From assembly GCF_000499845.2 (NCBI RefSeq), contig NC_023758.2:11877927-11941926 (forward strand): DNA of 64,000 nucleotides, given 5' to 3'. Shown in pieces: positions 47,742 through 60,399 of the stretch (positions within the stretch are counted from its first letter, which is position 1; the number at the start of each line of letters is the position of its first letter). The notes under the pieces were generated by a model that worked only from the letters and a program-made list of their open reading frames with translations, was not told the origin of the DNA and ran no database searches. This DNA comes from Phaseolus vulgaris (Eukaryota > Streptophyta > Magnoliopsida > Fabales > Fabaceae). The position numbers and the translations under genes were made by a program.

Positions 47742-48778
47742 AAAAAATTTGTTAAGACGTTAGACGGTCCAATACTTGATAGATGGTCTAACACCTATTA
47801 TATTATCTCATAATAAGAGAGCCTATGAGTTTTGATGATAACAAACACTATAAGATTTTATTGTATGTGTAGAACTAGACAAAGACACATTAAACAATCT
47901 ATTAAGTTTAAACATGTTAGAAGGTCCTAAAATATTAAAATTGTTAGATGATCTCTCAAAGCTTAAGCTCATTAGATACTTTAACTATACAATTTTAACA
48001 TGCTAGATAGTTTCACTATGAAAAGACTTGCTAGACGGTCTCATCGTACAAGAACGCGTAAAAAAATCTCATTGCAACATGCTAGATGATTTCAAAGAAA
48101 CAAGATGAGTTAGACGGAAAAATAATCATGAACCCATTTGACAGTCACTTTGTCTTTTCTGTTTATTAGAAAATCACTTCATCTTTTACACATTAGACAA
48201 ACTAATGTATTAAGAATATCTAAACTCAATCTCAATGTTCTTAAAATGCTTTCTGACCTTGTTTGATTATTTTTTAATATCATTTGATCATACAAATCAA
48301 CGTTTTCATTTAAAAGAACTAAAGGATTAATTCTGAAAAGTTTCTATATTTTGAACTTCAAATAAAGCAATTAAAAAACTATATATCTTGATTGTGTTAA
48401 TGATTTTTGAATGAAAAATAACTTCTTTGATGATTTTAAATTATTTTATGGACTGATACACCAAAACAATAATAAAGAACTCATTATTATAAAGTTTTTG
48501 AATTTACAGTGTTAAAATTAGTCTTAAAATGTTTTTAGAAAGTATATTTTGATAAAATAAATCTTCATTAATGTCTGGTTGATTTCAACGTTTAAAAATT
48601 ATAGAGACTTGTAAAGTTTTTAAGAAATATAATACAAATGAAATTTTGGGAATATAATGTTTTTATTATTCTAAAATTTAAAAGATTATGATTCAGTGAT
48701 ACCTAAGTATTTAATTGTTGATTATTATTGATTCTGATATTCACATTGTTTCCAAAAATTATTTATAGCATTTGATAT
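47742..48778. repeat. TTAGACGRTCT-word repeat family, copy B, inserted in Copia gag
   Basis: Same orientation as copy A and homologous to its first 970 bp: GTTAGACGGTCC, CTATGAGTTTTGATGATAA, TTAGATGATCTCTC, GCTAGACGGTCTC, GAACCCATTTGACAGTCACTTTGTC-like, CTAAACTCAATCTCAATG. The LTR-like second half present in copy A is missing. It sits between the gag N-terminus and the pre-integrase fragment. Confidence 0.6.
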
Positions 48779-49052
48779 GCACAAAAGAATTCAATTTGTT
48801 CTTTCATAAAAGAGTCTTCTTCATATTTCTTCTTCCAAATGTAATAGTTAGTTTTATTAAAGGATAACAAAACAAAAATCAGTCTTGGATTTACTCCAGG
48901 ATAAAAATAATAGGTACTACTAAGATTTAGGCATTGATCAATGATAAGAAAAATTTCTTATAATGATTACTTCATTGACCTTTAAAAAATATTATCAAGA
49001 AAAAATAAAAAACACAACAAATAGCAACAAAACATAACATGCTCTGATATCA

Positions 49053-49660
49053 TTTAGAGGATGATAACCCATTAAAGAAGGGTAAAAACGTAAAATAGTT
49101 AAAGGGCAAAACTATAAAAGCCATAGAGTGTGATGAAGAAGGAGAAGTTGTGACGAAGAAGAAGAAAAAAAACACCATAATCTAGGTAAGGAAAAATGAA
49201 AAACTATTATTTCGATTATTGAAAACTCCACACTCTAAAAACTTAATCTTATTCATAGCACAAAACCTATTTATATAAATTTTGAAAACTCTAATTAAAA
49301 CAAACTAATACCGATAAAGAACAATCTCATCTGCTAGATGGATTTTGTCTTCTATACAAAAAAACATTTCTGATCTAATATGTGTTAAATAACCCTCATT
49401 TTCTCTTGCTTATATATATTTTTAGATATTAAACTATCTATTTTTATACATTAGACGATTGTGGTCTAACATGTCAGAGGATATACTTATATTCCCATAC
49501 CTATATATCACAACAATATATGAACTACTTTTAGCCTCTTCAAATTCATATGATAAATTTTTATATTGTATGACACTATCACGTAAATATTAAATTATTT
49601 CCTAAACAAAAACTCCTCTTTGGTATTCTTTCTCTAGTGTGATCTTCAACACTTTTTCTC
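49053..49660 (-). mobile_element. Probable 5' LTR and leader side of the Copia element
   Basis: The region immediately upstream, in element orientation, of the primer binding site at 49052-49041. By position it should be the 5' LTR, ending a few bases before the PBS. I could not define its outer TG border or a target duplication because there is no second LTR for comparison. The span also contains TTAGACGATTG words near 49450. Confidence 0.4.
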
Positions 49661-51234
49661 TCTCCTTATAATCTTATAATGAGTAGTTAATGTGTATTGG
49701 GTTAATGGCTTAATTAATGCATGAATGGATCCAGTGCATCGCTCTTTGGTAACATTGCGTAAAGTTTTTCTTTTAAAAATAAAAATAAATATATTTTTAA
49801 TTTAATAAAGTATTTCTAAAATTATTTATTTTATTTTTTTAATTTATATCAGAACAAATACATATATGTAAATTAATTAAAGATGAGATGAAGGGTAAGG
49901 ATATAAATAATAAAAGAACAATCGTGACATTTAGAAAGATAAGATGAAGGGTAAATTTTGAAATTAAATAAATAAAAATCTAAAAAAAAATTGTGACATT
50001 TAGAAAGCAGCAAGTAGTATATTTTGTCATTACAATTTATATAATTGAATTACATACTCAATTTTTATCATATGAAAACTTGTCCGATAAATAGCAAAAA
50101 AAAATCATAAATGATATATGTATTGAATTAGAACAAATCTGTACCAAAAGGAAAAAAAAATTTGCTACTAAAAGGACTGAATGAAAAATTCTAATAGTTA
50201 ATAATAGTGAGAGGAGGCATGAGCCATGATGAACTTGATGCTTCTGATCTTTTAAAAAAACAAAAAATAATACTATTCACAATTTTTTTTTATCTTAATG
50301 GGAATAATTTCTTTTAGTTCTATTTCTCTCAATCTCCTTTATCATTAATATATTTATTGTTTTAATTTTTATTGAGTATACATGAGAATATTCAAAGTAA
50401 ATATTAAAAAAAATTAATATAAATTTATACTATTGATGAACTTAAAACATATTTTCGTTCTCTCATCGTATGACAAAACAAATTGATGCATGATTAATTC
50501 AATGCATTTCTTTTTTTTATTAGCCGTTTAATGCATAATGCATAATGCACAAAACAGTCGAGAAAAAGTCTATGCCTCCACAATAATTTTACTATATTAT
50601 TTTATTACTAAGATGAAATGAGAAGGAAGTATAAGATAGAGTAGATTACTCAAAAAATATAAGTAAATAATGAAGAAAATATTGTAAAAATAACACAACT
50701 TATCTGAACTCTGGGTGCCAATCTAGAGGGAACCTCATTCATGTCTAACAAGTAACCTTTTTATTTAAAAAAAAAACACAACTTATTTGTCTAGTGTATG
50801 CAACAAAATAGTAAAATGTTGCATTTTGCATGTTTGTGTTGAATATAGCTGAAATTAAATTGGGTGTTTGGGTTAGAGTTAAATAGTTGTGATTTTGAAG
50901 TGTATGAGTGAGATGTGTGTCTAAATGATTCTGAACTACATATTTGCAAATATAGTGTGCACAATGTATTCCTGAAATCCGCAAAACACCCCAGTTGAGT
51001 TGCATCAATCACAATGATGCTTTGGCTGTGAGTTTCCTCCAAAAAAATTACATGGCAAAAAAAATAATAATTCCGCCCCGTTGCTACCCAAGCATAGATT
51101 CACAATATATACGAGGGTAAAAAACTCAACAAATAGGGGGAGACAGGACCCTGCTGTAGAACCTTTTATTCTTCATTATTTCCATGACTCTGCTACCAGA
51201 TGGTGGTAAGCTATTCAGAGGACCAAGTTCTTCA
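49661..51234. other. Intergenic and PDH E1-alpha 3' UTR
   Basis: No gene. The part from about 50700 to 51234 is probably 3' UTR and downstream sequence of the minus-strand PDH gene. Open frames at 50745-51042 (-) overlap there and show no domain. Confidence 0.4.
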
Positions 51235-54200
51235 TTATGGTAAAGTAGCTCTCAGTACTTTCCTATCAACACCAAATGCCTGCAATACATAACACCACCA
51301 ATCATAAGTATTAAGCATACCATCTCTTAACTAATGTTATTCACCAATGCAAATAATGAAACCTAGGGAGGGATACATGTGTATGTATGTATGAACAAAT
51401 CAATTATTAATTGTTTCAACGTGAGAGTGCAGTTGCATCTTTTAAATGTAATCTTAAAAACCAATGATCCTGTCACTTCCCCGAAATTGATATTTGAACT
51501 GTATAAATACTGAACCAAACTATTCAATTATATATATATATATATATATATATATCCATTCTATAAATTCTTAAGCTATTGCAGTTTGGATGAAATTCAT
51601 ACCTCAACTCCTAAACCTTTAACGTACACATTGCTAAATAACTCAGATGGATCTGGCACTGGACTCTCCTGGAAATAGAAATGAACACAAAACCCAGATC
51701 GTAAACGATATATGGACATTACAGGGTGTGAAAATATAAGGCATACAGAAACGAATTATCAGCCAAGAGAATAAATAGAAAAGTTATGTTTTTCACCTTT
51801 GCTTTAGCAATGGCTTCGTCAACTTCTTTTCTGACTTCTTTTTCAATGTCCTACAAGAAGGAAACGAAATTAATATATTTGACTAGCATTCCATCACAAT
51901 TCAACTGTTACATAATACACATGAAGACATTTGCATAATAAACCATAAACTGCTCAAACTTCAAACAAATGTTACCTAAAATCACAAAAACCCATGCACA
52001 GAAAAATGGTTAAATATAACAAAATTTGAAGTTAACCCTGAAATATTATTTGTGAACCACAAAATCGATAAATTCATCTTTGCATACAGCAGAAATACTT
52101 ATAGGGACAATTAAACTCCATAGAATAGTACCATAAAGGACTACCAGCCCCGCTTGTACTCTAATTTCATGCCTGTATAAGATGATTCCTAAAATCTTTT
52201 AGATAAATTAGATACCCTTCAACATTATAAAGAATGAAGTTTCTATTATGGACTGTCTTCAGGAAAACAACCAGAGTGAATTTAGCCATAGATATAAAAA
52301 AGAAAACCATTGCCTGTTATGCATAACTAATTCTGAAAATATCAAGTTTCCCAATTCGAGGGATTAAGAGTGAACTCCAATATCGTTATCACCTTTAGCT
52401 CCTTTTCAGCAGCAATGTCATGAGACAATAACAGCTTTCTTACTCTCTCAATTGGATCCCGCTCCTACAATCATAGCAGCCAAGAAAAATAATTAAAATA
52501 AACCTCTTAAAATAATTAACTACTAAGATATTGTAAGATGGGGAGTAGTGTAACAAACCTGTCTCACACCAGATATTTCATCACGTGTGCGGTATGTGCT
52601 GCCAGGATCAGACATAGAGTGACCATGGTATCTATAAGTATCCATTTCAAGAATCTGGACAGAATAATGACGAAAGGAAGAGAAATCAATAAAATAAAAA
52701 TGAATAAATTTTGATAATTTAATCAGAGCAACACAAATGACAGGTATATTACCAACTCTTTTAAGTCATGCAATTCATATGATGCTGTACTATATGCAAT
52801 GTAGTCAAACTCAGTAACTCGTACAAGGATCGGGAAGGATCTAAAAGATTGTAACTCGACTCATAAGAATTACTAATATATGAAAAATAATATTCAATAC
52901 ATAACACAACTGGAAACAGTTTCATAAATCATAACTTGTTCATAAAAAAATAACTAACTTCACAAATATCTAATACAAATAAACTATCAAAGGAAATCCT
53001 TCATATTAATTAAAGGATAATCACCATCCTCTTTTACAAGATCTTCATTTTCATTAATGTTTTCTATGCCATGACCTTCATCATCCTCAGCAATTGGAGG
53101 AACCTCCAAATCATCCATAGGTTCAACTTCTCCAACTTCAACCAAATCATCCCTAAGTTCAATGAGCACCGTGACTGTGATGGAGAATGAGAGAAGAGAA
53201 CATGAGCAACGGCAGTGGCGTTCGCGAGCGGCGGCGATGGCAAACGGTGGATATTGTGACCACGAGCGTAGGCAGTGGCGGAGAACACAACAGCGGTGCC
53301 GGTGGAGTTCTGCAGTGCTTGTTTTCTCTCTTTAGGGTTTGTGACTATTTAGTAACTTTCACTCTTCACTCTACTCTTTCCCACTTCACTCACTCAAAAA
53401 TATGATTTTGGGCCGCACTCGGCCACATTCGGCCTTAAAATGCTCGCGCTAGGTTAAAAATTTTGGGGTAAAAAATGCCGCGCTAGGGTACAAGGTAGCT
53501 TGACGACGTCCTTCGATGCAATCCACCAAGCTGCGTGGCGATGCGGTACGATCCGCTCTGACACCAATCCACCGGCCAAGTCACCTTGGTTTGGCCTCCA
53601 AACTCGCTGCATCGTACGATTTTGCGATTTTATTCGCGATTTTAACTACGTTGACTATATCTTTAGTAAAAAGGATCCATTACTATTGGACCAAGTCACA
53701 ACCTTTTAAAAGGATGATGATAAACTCCTTTTGCATACAGTAGGTGATGAGCAGTATATGCGAAAAGGCAAACCGTATTTTAAATCATGTAAACAATCAA
53801 ACAATAAATCATATTTTTTATTTGTAAATAATGAATAATATGCTCAACCTACTGTCAACAAAAGATGATAAACTAGTTTTTAAAATTTCAAAAAGTGAAT
53901 CAATACATTCGTCACATCAATGACTGGTACCAGCAGTAACATTCAACTACTTTTCAGCAAAATAATTTCTTCCCATGGTTCAAACTTCAATTAATTAGCT
54001 AAGTACAGAAACAGAATTCATAGCGCCTCAATGGCTTCTTAATCAGATGATAATTCGTCAAAGGATACAAACTTCCGAGTATGATGCTATTTCATAAGAA
54101 TTATTGGAGTTTAGAAAAATGAATTCCAAGTAAATCAAAAATCAACTCCCTAAACTTCAAAAATAAATTAAATGATCCAGATACAGACCATGGATAAAAT

Positions 54201-57200
54201 TCAACCAAACAGCTTTGATGTCAGGTCCTACAAATCAGGCAAGTGATCTTAATTATCTACATTTTATTATCAGAATTATTGACAAGTTGGCATACATTTA
54301 TCTTCAGGAAGAATAGAATTGAAAGGCAAGACTCGAGGAAGAAAGAAGAATCAAGATTATGATAATTATCAACAGTGGCCACTAGAAGCTATCAGTAGCG
54401 GTTATAAGAAGGTATATTAGGAATGGTTACTAGATGTATTATTAGTTAAGACAAACTTGCATATGAGTATTTGTTTATACAACTATGAATTGTTGAAACT
54501 ACTGAAATCTCTACACAACCCACATACGTTGGGGGGATTTGATGACTCACTGCAAGGTTTTCAACCACCTCCATCCTTTCAACTTAATCACAGTTCAGTC
54601 TTTCCATCTTTTTTCTCATTTCTTTCTCTTTTACTCTATTCTATACTTTATTTCTCTTTCCTGTCACTCTTCATCTCTTCTTTTCGTGGTTTCAAATACT
54701 AGTTCCAGACAATGTTGTCCTGTATATGCGCTCAATATGCATTAATTTACAGATCTATACTTTCAACCAAACATTTTTATGGTTAATTTGACCAGCTTTA
54801 AGTAATTCTTTTCATTATTAGAAAATTAATCAACAAGTATATGACCCTGTCACTAAGGCAAGGCTAAGACAATCTGATAAACAACAAAAAAGAGTTGTTC
54901 TGTCCCTACGTACAGTGTAATGACAACCTTTGGTATGAATGGCTAATTCAAAACATCCAACAGCGAATAATTAATTTTAAGAGAAATTCAAGCATACATA
55001 ACAGTGAAAAAATTAACTCACAAGGGGCCCATTCTTCAAGGCATGTTCTTTTGCAAATTTGCAAGCTTGCTTAACAGCAAGAACGTCCATGCCATCTACC
55101 TGTGCGTAGTAAAAATATTTGTTAAAAAAATAAAAAGATTGTTTTAAAAAGGCCACTAAGTATACTTAATCACCCTATTTACAGATATGCGGACAGGAAT
55201 GCTAAATACAAGTGCATACCAACATCCACAAAATACAGACTTGAAACTATGATAGCAAAGTCCAACAAATAAGTACATCATACAGCCAATATAGTCCTAC
55301 TACATGAAAAAAGGAACAGAGACCAAAGATTAGGCTAAAGGAAAGTCAACAATGTATCAACATCCAATGCAAGAACAGGAAACATGCAAAAACCAGAACC
55401 TCATTCAGACCCTTGAAGAGAACTGACAAGACCTAAAGATCCTTTATTTAAAAACAAAAACAACATCAAGAAGCAATGGCCTTGAATATGATTGAAATAA
55501 ACAAAAAGGAGAGTGAGAGAACCTAATAATATAACTAACAGTCATCATCTATCTACATTTTCAAAGAACTCATATCCAGGGAAAATTAAATCAATCAATA
55601 GGCAATAAAGATATATGTACAATCTATAAATAACATCACCATACAACATGATAATTTAACAACACATCCGAACATAGTTTTTTTTCACTACAGTACATGC
55701 AATAGATATTCATAGTGCCATGCTTTACAAAACAAAATTCATTATCTGTCAAAATAAAATATAAGTGCATGCTTGGTTGGGATTGTTTTAGAAGAAACGA
55801 TTACTTATTCCCAAAAAATATCTCAGAAAACAAGCAAAAATAAGCAACCGTCTCTCCAAAATAACCTGAACCAAATGTTCACTAACCAGAGCACTGAACG
55901 CAATCGTGCATGAGTCAAAGAGTCCAGACAAACTAATACACACCCATCCATTCAAACCAAGACATTAGACAATCCATTAAGTACAGAGACATTACTTTCC
56001 TCAACTTACAAGAACAACACAGACTCTCAACTATTGCGTTAATTACATGCAGGCCCCACCTCATTCAAAACATGAACCCACCCTTTTGACAGAGAAGCAC
56101 ATCAAATTCGCCCTAAAATTTCATATCAACCAAACACACAAAACGAAACCCACCTTCAAGCCAGGCACATAATCCCCACGCTTGTAATAAGCAGGACTCT
56201 TTGCAGCTCTCCACTCCGCAGTCCCCATCCCATCTGTGTTCACCGAAACCAAACTACAGAGTCACAAATACAGTTCAAAAGAAAACGACACAGTTTAACT
56301 ATTCATCCAAATCCCTATACTTGCTCGCATTTTAAGCTTTATTCCCTAGACCACTTTCTTCTAGCTGCTTATCACCGTCAGAAAATCAGTGTACTAGTTT
56401 TATACTGTCAGAATTTTTTCTCCCGTGCCGACGCCACAGACATAAACTTAACTTTTATGCAATTGTAGATGCTAAATCTTACAGTTTTCTGGTCCAAGGA
56501 TTAAAATATAAAACGGAGACAACTATAACACTTAAAAAATAAAAAACTCAACTCTAAAGATCAGAACTTCTAAGAGCACGTTCTAATTAGGATTGCCCAA
56601 AAGCAAAATTAAAATGGAGTTTTTTTTTCTATAAGCTAAAATTAAGTTATGCACAAATTAGAAATAAATTTAAAAATTTAAAGAAACTAATCTCAACTTT
56701 CCCTTCCTTTGAATAAACATGCAGCAACAAAGAAAGTGACTCACAGTGATTATTCTCGCAGACCAAGATAGCAGGAAGATCCCAAAGAGCAGCAATGTTA
56801 AGCGCCTCAAAAAGCTGTCCCTGATTGGCAGCCCCATCTCCATACAAGGCAAAAGTCACAGTCTCATCCTTACTATACTTCTGAGCAAAAGCTAAACCAC
56901 ACCCTAACGGAACCTGCGCCCCCACGATCCCGTGCCCACCGTAGAATCCACCCTCCTTCCTATAAAAGTGCATCGAACCCCCTTTCCCCTTCGAGCACCC
57001 CTCCTTGCGCCCCATCAGCTCCGCGAAAATCTCGAGCAGCGAGCCGCCGCGGCCGAGGAAGGTGCAGTGGTCGCGGTAGGCGGTGATGATGCAGTCTTTT
57101 CTGGTGATGCCGGCCTCCATACCGATGGCGACGGCTTCCTGGCCGTCGTAGAGGTGGCAGAATCCGCGGATGAGTTTGGCCTTGTAGAGGGAGTCGGCGG

Positions 57201-57429
57201 CGATCTCCATTCGGCGCATGAGGGCCATCTGACGGAAGAAGGAAAGGAGCTCGGAGGAGGAGGTGGTAACGGCGCGTGAGGGAGCCTCGCAATTGTGCGC
57301 GGTGAAGGGAACAGAGGTCTCGATGGTGAGGGGGGCATCGGAGGAGATCGAGCGGGAGGAGACGGCGGCGGATAGGGGCTTGAAGAGAGTAGATCCGAGG
57401 CCGCGGCGAGAGAGAGTTGAGAGAGCCAT
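51235..57429 (-). CDS. Pyruvate dehydrogenase E1 component subunit alpha, mitochondrial
   Basis: E1-alpha of the mitochondrial pyruvate dehydrogenase complex: thiamine-diphosphate-dependent decarboxylation of pyruvate, as a heterotetramer with E1-beta. Eight exons join in frame with GT-AG borders: 57429-56745, 56233-56154, 55099-55022, 52654-52559, 52464-52393, 51850-51797, 51668-51603, 51279-51235; 391 residues, usual for the family. Seen: Ser/Arg-rich mitochondrial presequence (1 to about 30), [23 protein letters not shown], the ThDP-Mg motif GDGAANQG through CENNH (197-228), and the regulatory loop [20 protein letters not shown] with Ser294 and Ser300 at the positions of the mammalian kinase sites. 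It ends KVLRATLP. The mitochondrial rather than plastid form is indicated by the presequence and the phosphorylation loop. Intron 3 (2.37 kb) carries a hAT-like insertion. Exon 1 is GC-rich. Confidence 0.97.
51528..51556. repeat. (TA)n microsatellite in PDH intron 7
   Basis: A run of about 14 TA units lies in the intron between the last two exons. Confidence 0.85.
52797..53653 (-). mobile_element. Internally deleted hAT-like element in PDH E1-alpha intron 3
   Basis: Flanks: ACTATATG at 52789-52796 and ACTATATC at 53654-53661, an 8-bp target duplication with one mismatch. Ends: CAATGTAGTCAAA at the left and, in reverse complement, CAACGTAGTTAAA at the right (11 of 13). Inside, the minus strand starts with an untranslated-leader-like stretch and AACCCTAAAGAGAG, then a short GC-rich coding-like part (53320-53170), joined to an acidic 60-residue open frame (53169-52987: [20 protein letters not shown]...) ending in a stop. 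The acidic tail could be the C-terminus of a transposase; I infer a deletion derivative that kept its 5' and 3' ends. The right side has repeated GCTCGCGCTAGG and GCCGCGCTAGGG words. Length 857 bp. Confidence 0.6.
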
Positions 57430-57600
57430 GGGTTGTTGATGCAGTTGTTGAGATTGAGAGCTTTAGAAAAAATATTGATTCCAGAAAGAGAGAGAAAACC
57501 TTAAGTCCTCTTTTCACCAATCACGCTGGCTGCTCTTTTTAACCATTTCGAGTTCTTTAATATATCACTTATGCGCCCTTTTTCCCATTTGATAATCTTA
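57430..57600 (-). promoter_or_regulatory. PDH E1-alpha promoter region
   Basis: On the minus strand, upstream of the ATG at 57429, an inverted CCAAT box (ATTGG, plus-strand CCAAT near 57518) and a TATA-like GATATATTAAAG (about 57569-57558) are seen. Spacing to the start codon (about 130 bp) allows a short leader with GA-rich sequence (57480-57495). Confidence 0.4.
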
Positions 57601-58780
57601 CTCAATTTTTGTATTACAATTAAAATTATTTCACTTTAATTTTAAATTATTAAAACACTAAATTATGACGATGATAGAGCATGGGATGCTGTTAAATATC
57701 TTAAACTATATTCTTAAAATATTATAAAGTATTTTTAAATAAAAAAAATGAACAATATTTTAAAAGTGAGTTGTATTGAAGGTGACTGAACTGTGTTAGA
57801 CCAGCCAAACTACAATTTTTTTAATATAATTCTTGTCATTTGCTGTAATGTCGGATAAAAACAATTACAACTCTATTAATAAGTTTATTGATTTAAAGTA
57901 TTATTTGATTGAAGGAAAAAAAAGAGAAATTAATTATATAAATGGTATATGAATCCCCACCCCCAAATGCATCCAATTAAACTTGGTCGTCTTTTTCGTA
58001 TTCATTCATTCAATTATCTTTTCGCCTTCTTTTATTTTCAGAAAATAAAAGTAATAGTCTTGCTTTAAATATGAAACCTCACCTGTGGGTGCAACTTAAT
58101 CTCTTTTCCACGGAGGAACTAATATTGTTTGAGAAATTAATTTTTTTTCTTCTGTTTATGTTCTTAAAGTATTTTTATGTCACTATTTGTTGTTGTTGAA
58201 GAAAGAATGAGTAAGTATCGAGACACAAGAAAATTATAAAATAATTCATTCAATTAAGGCATATGTTTTTTGAAATCTTTGTATATAATAATAAACATAC
58301 TAACAAATTAAACATAAAACAAAAAATGTATCGTTAAGGTTATATAAACGTCGATATGTTTTTGATTGGATATAAAATCGATAAATGATCTTGATCTGAT
58401 ACAAAATTGATAATGACATTGATTGGATAAATTATAATGTTTTCATCATATATAAAACCAATGTGATAATTACGAAAGTAGTTGATAGGTTTAAATATGT
58501 TTAAACTTGATATTTTTTTGACAGGGTAGTGAATTTTTCGTTCCTTTGTTTATCTCCTAAATTTTTTTCAAGATATCATGATCCTTTATCTTTCAGTTAC
58601 ATGTAAATCGAGAAAAACTAATGAAATATTGATTGATAAAGATATTTTATTCAAATGGTTTTTATTTCTTATAAACTCACAAATTGATGCATGAAAATAA
58701 AATATATGATTGTTATTATTTAAATATGTTGTGATATTATTATGATGATAAAAGACATATAGGAGGAGATTAGCCAAAAA
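57601..58780. other. AT-rich intergenic DNA left of the Tat-like element
   Basis: No gene. Part of 58300-58780 may belong to the 5' LTR of the element that follows, but its left border is not visible. Confidence 0.35.
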
Positions 58781-59005
58781 AAGTTCTATAAATAGATGAT
58801 GACCCCCAAATATTAAGATAAATATTATTCAAGCAATACATACTATATTGATAAATCTTATCCTCTCATTGACTTGATCATTAGAGTATTGTCATCAGGT
58901 GGAACCTCCCTCATCTCATTATGACTTCCAAACATCCAGGAATAGTTTTAAGGAGATCGTCTTAGAGACCACCTTCAAGTTTTCAACCTCAGCTCGGCGA
59001 GAACA
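58781..59005 (+). mobile_element. 3' part of a Ty3/Gypsy (Tat-type) 5' LTR
   Basis: TATA-like CTATAAATAGATG (58786) is followed by leader-like sequence, and the LTR ends at GAGAACA (59005). Directly after it TTTGGCGCCCATCGTGGGAC (59006-59025) matches the stretch that follows the 5' LTR of many Tat-group Gypsy elements and serves as primer binding region. The LTR start could not be fixed. Confidence 0.65.
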
Positions 59006-60250
59006 TTTGGCGCCCATCGTGGGACAGGGAAAATTGATCTCGCAACCATCAAACACCCAAACCCTAAACATTAAACACCAATCAACAAACATGAGAAATA
59101 CTAGGCAAGGAGTTTAAGCATAAAAGGGCGACGATGTACCTTCCCTGAAACTGATAATGGAAATTGTTTCGGTACGACCAATATAGTTCCTTCAACTAGA
59201 TAATGAAGAGACTAAGAAGCAAGCATAAGAGTTCTGTCAGAAGCGACAAGCTGCAGAAAGAATCTCAGGCAAAACAAGAAAGGTTTCATCAAGAATGGGA
59301 ACGTCTACGTGAAGAAGCCTAGGCAGAGCAATAAAGACTACGCGGAAAGACAGTTTCTTCTAGAAAATTGATGGAAGACACTGTCAAAATAAATGAAGAA
59401 CTAAAAAGGACCAACAAAGAATTATGGAACAGAGACAAGCAAGAAGAGGCATGAGGCTTAGTTCCCAGGATGCCTCCTCAAGATAAGATCCTCAACCATT
59501 CTCACAAGCGATAATGGAGGAGCCAATTCCACCACTCTTCATGACTTCGAAAGTAACCCCTTTCAGTCTGATGAAAAATGTTTGTGGGCATTCACGGGAA
59601 CGTTATCAAATGATTCAATGGAATTCCATACAGATCCATCACCTCCTTTCGGGAATTCGCAAGAGCGTTTAAAGAACAATTCTAAGCCAATAAAGTGAAG
59701 CCTTCTCGGATGGCTGACCTTTTCGATGTGAGGCAACGGGAAGGCGAACTTCTCAAAGAGTATCTTAACCATTTTTGTGCGGTATTAGTACGCATCCAAA
59801 ACCCTAATAAAGAGATGGTGGTAGGTGTGTTTGTAAACCCGGGAGACACACTTTAGTGTTGTGTATGGAATGGATGTTATGAATCCAGTAGAAATATTGG
59901 AATGCTCCTAGAGAGTGCAGAACTTCTTCGCGGAGACATCCAATGAAAGACAACGAGTAAACTTGGACTTGATTGATGAAGTCCGGGACAAAGCTCAAAT
60001 ACATTCTAAAGCGCTAAAAAGAAGGATCGAGAAGAGGTATAAAACCAAGGTGAATCCCCAAAAGTTCAAAGTTGTTGACCTGGTGTTGCAAAGAGCTCAT
60101 CCATATCAGGTAGAAAATAAATTATCTCCTAAATGATCATGACCATACAAGATCATAGAAGTGTTGGACTACATAACATATCAACTAGAAACTCTTGACG
60201 GGGGAATAATCCCGAGAACATGGAATGCAGCCAGTCATAAATTTTATTTT
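59006..60250 (+). pseudogene. Collapsed Tat-type Gypsy coding region: gag joined to integrase C-terminus
   Basis: After the PBS, 59215-59460 encodes a charged coiled-coil-like gag part (KLQKESQAKQERFHQEWERL). 59630-59850 is the retrotransposon gag domain (YRSITSFREFARAFKEQF, then ANKVKPSRMADLFDVRQREG and YLNHFCAVLVRI) with an in-frame TAA. From about 59862 the sequence jumps to the integrase tail: VYGMDVMNPVEIL, then VNLDLIDEVRDKAQIH, VVDLVLQRAHP, YKIIEVLDYITYQLETLDG and IPRTWNAASHKFYFS before a stop near 60254. Protease, reverse transcriptase and most of integrase are missing. The gag-integrase junction lies near 59855. Confidence 0.82.
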
Positions 60251-60399
60251 AGTTGAATTTTATTTCTTTGATGATCAATTTTATTTACTTGTCTTAGAAC
60301 ATACAACGACACCCTTTTCCCTGAAATATAAGGGTTTTGAATGAGGTCGTTCTTAATGAATAAATTGTGTTTACTTAAATATTCATGTACATCTTTTTA

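Larger units (their letters stand above)
41722..49066 (-). pseudogene. Ty1/Copia retrotransposon, decayed, with nested insertions
   Basis: Read on the minus strand, in order. 49052-49041: primer binding site TGATATCAGAGC, one base from the initiator-tRNA-Met consensus. 48930-48780: gag N-terminus (LLSFNKTNYYIWKKKYEE). 47740-47550: pre-integrase zinc region (LWNYRLAHPN, then ACDICHFVKQHKLPF). 46763-46080: integrase core and tail (NWIHIDI, then FGSFYFPSS and FLGYKYGIKGYVL). 43690-42800: linker and reverse transcriptase (NHTWYLTDL, GCKWIYKIKH, LHQSDVDNAFLHGNLNEKVY). 42400-42240: LLYLINSRPYISFGVHLLSQF. 42110-41740: RNase H (SCSSSEAEYKVLG, then DNQSTCHIAHN and DQLADMFTK). Stops and frameshifts are frequent. 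Interruptions: repeat copy B (about 47742-48778), MITE (46764-47540), repeat copy A (about 43695-46060). The 3' LTR is missing because the CACTA-like end begins just after RNase H. Confidence 0.88.

Noticed and set aside
43695..48778. Copies A and B as the two LTRs of a single element
   Set aside because: The sequence between them is Copia pre-integrase and integrase that fits in order with gag to the right and RT to the left, so two separate insertions into the Copia element are simpler.
50745..51042. Minus-strand open frames downstream of PDH E1-alpha
   Set aside because: They lie in the probable 3' UTR and have no domain; length is as expected by chance.
56932..57520. Overlapping open frames around PDH exon 1
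   Set aside because: These are shadows of the GC-rich exon; the E1-alpha frame has the correct splice continuity.
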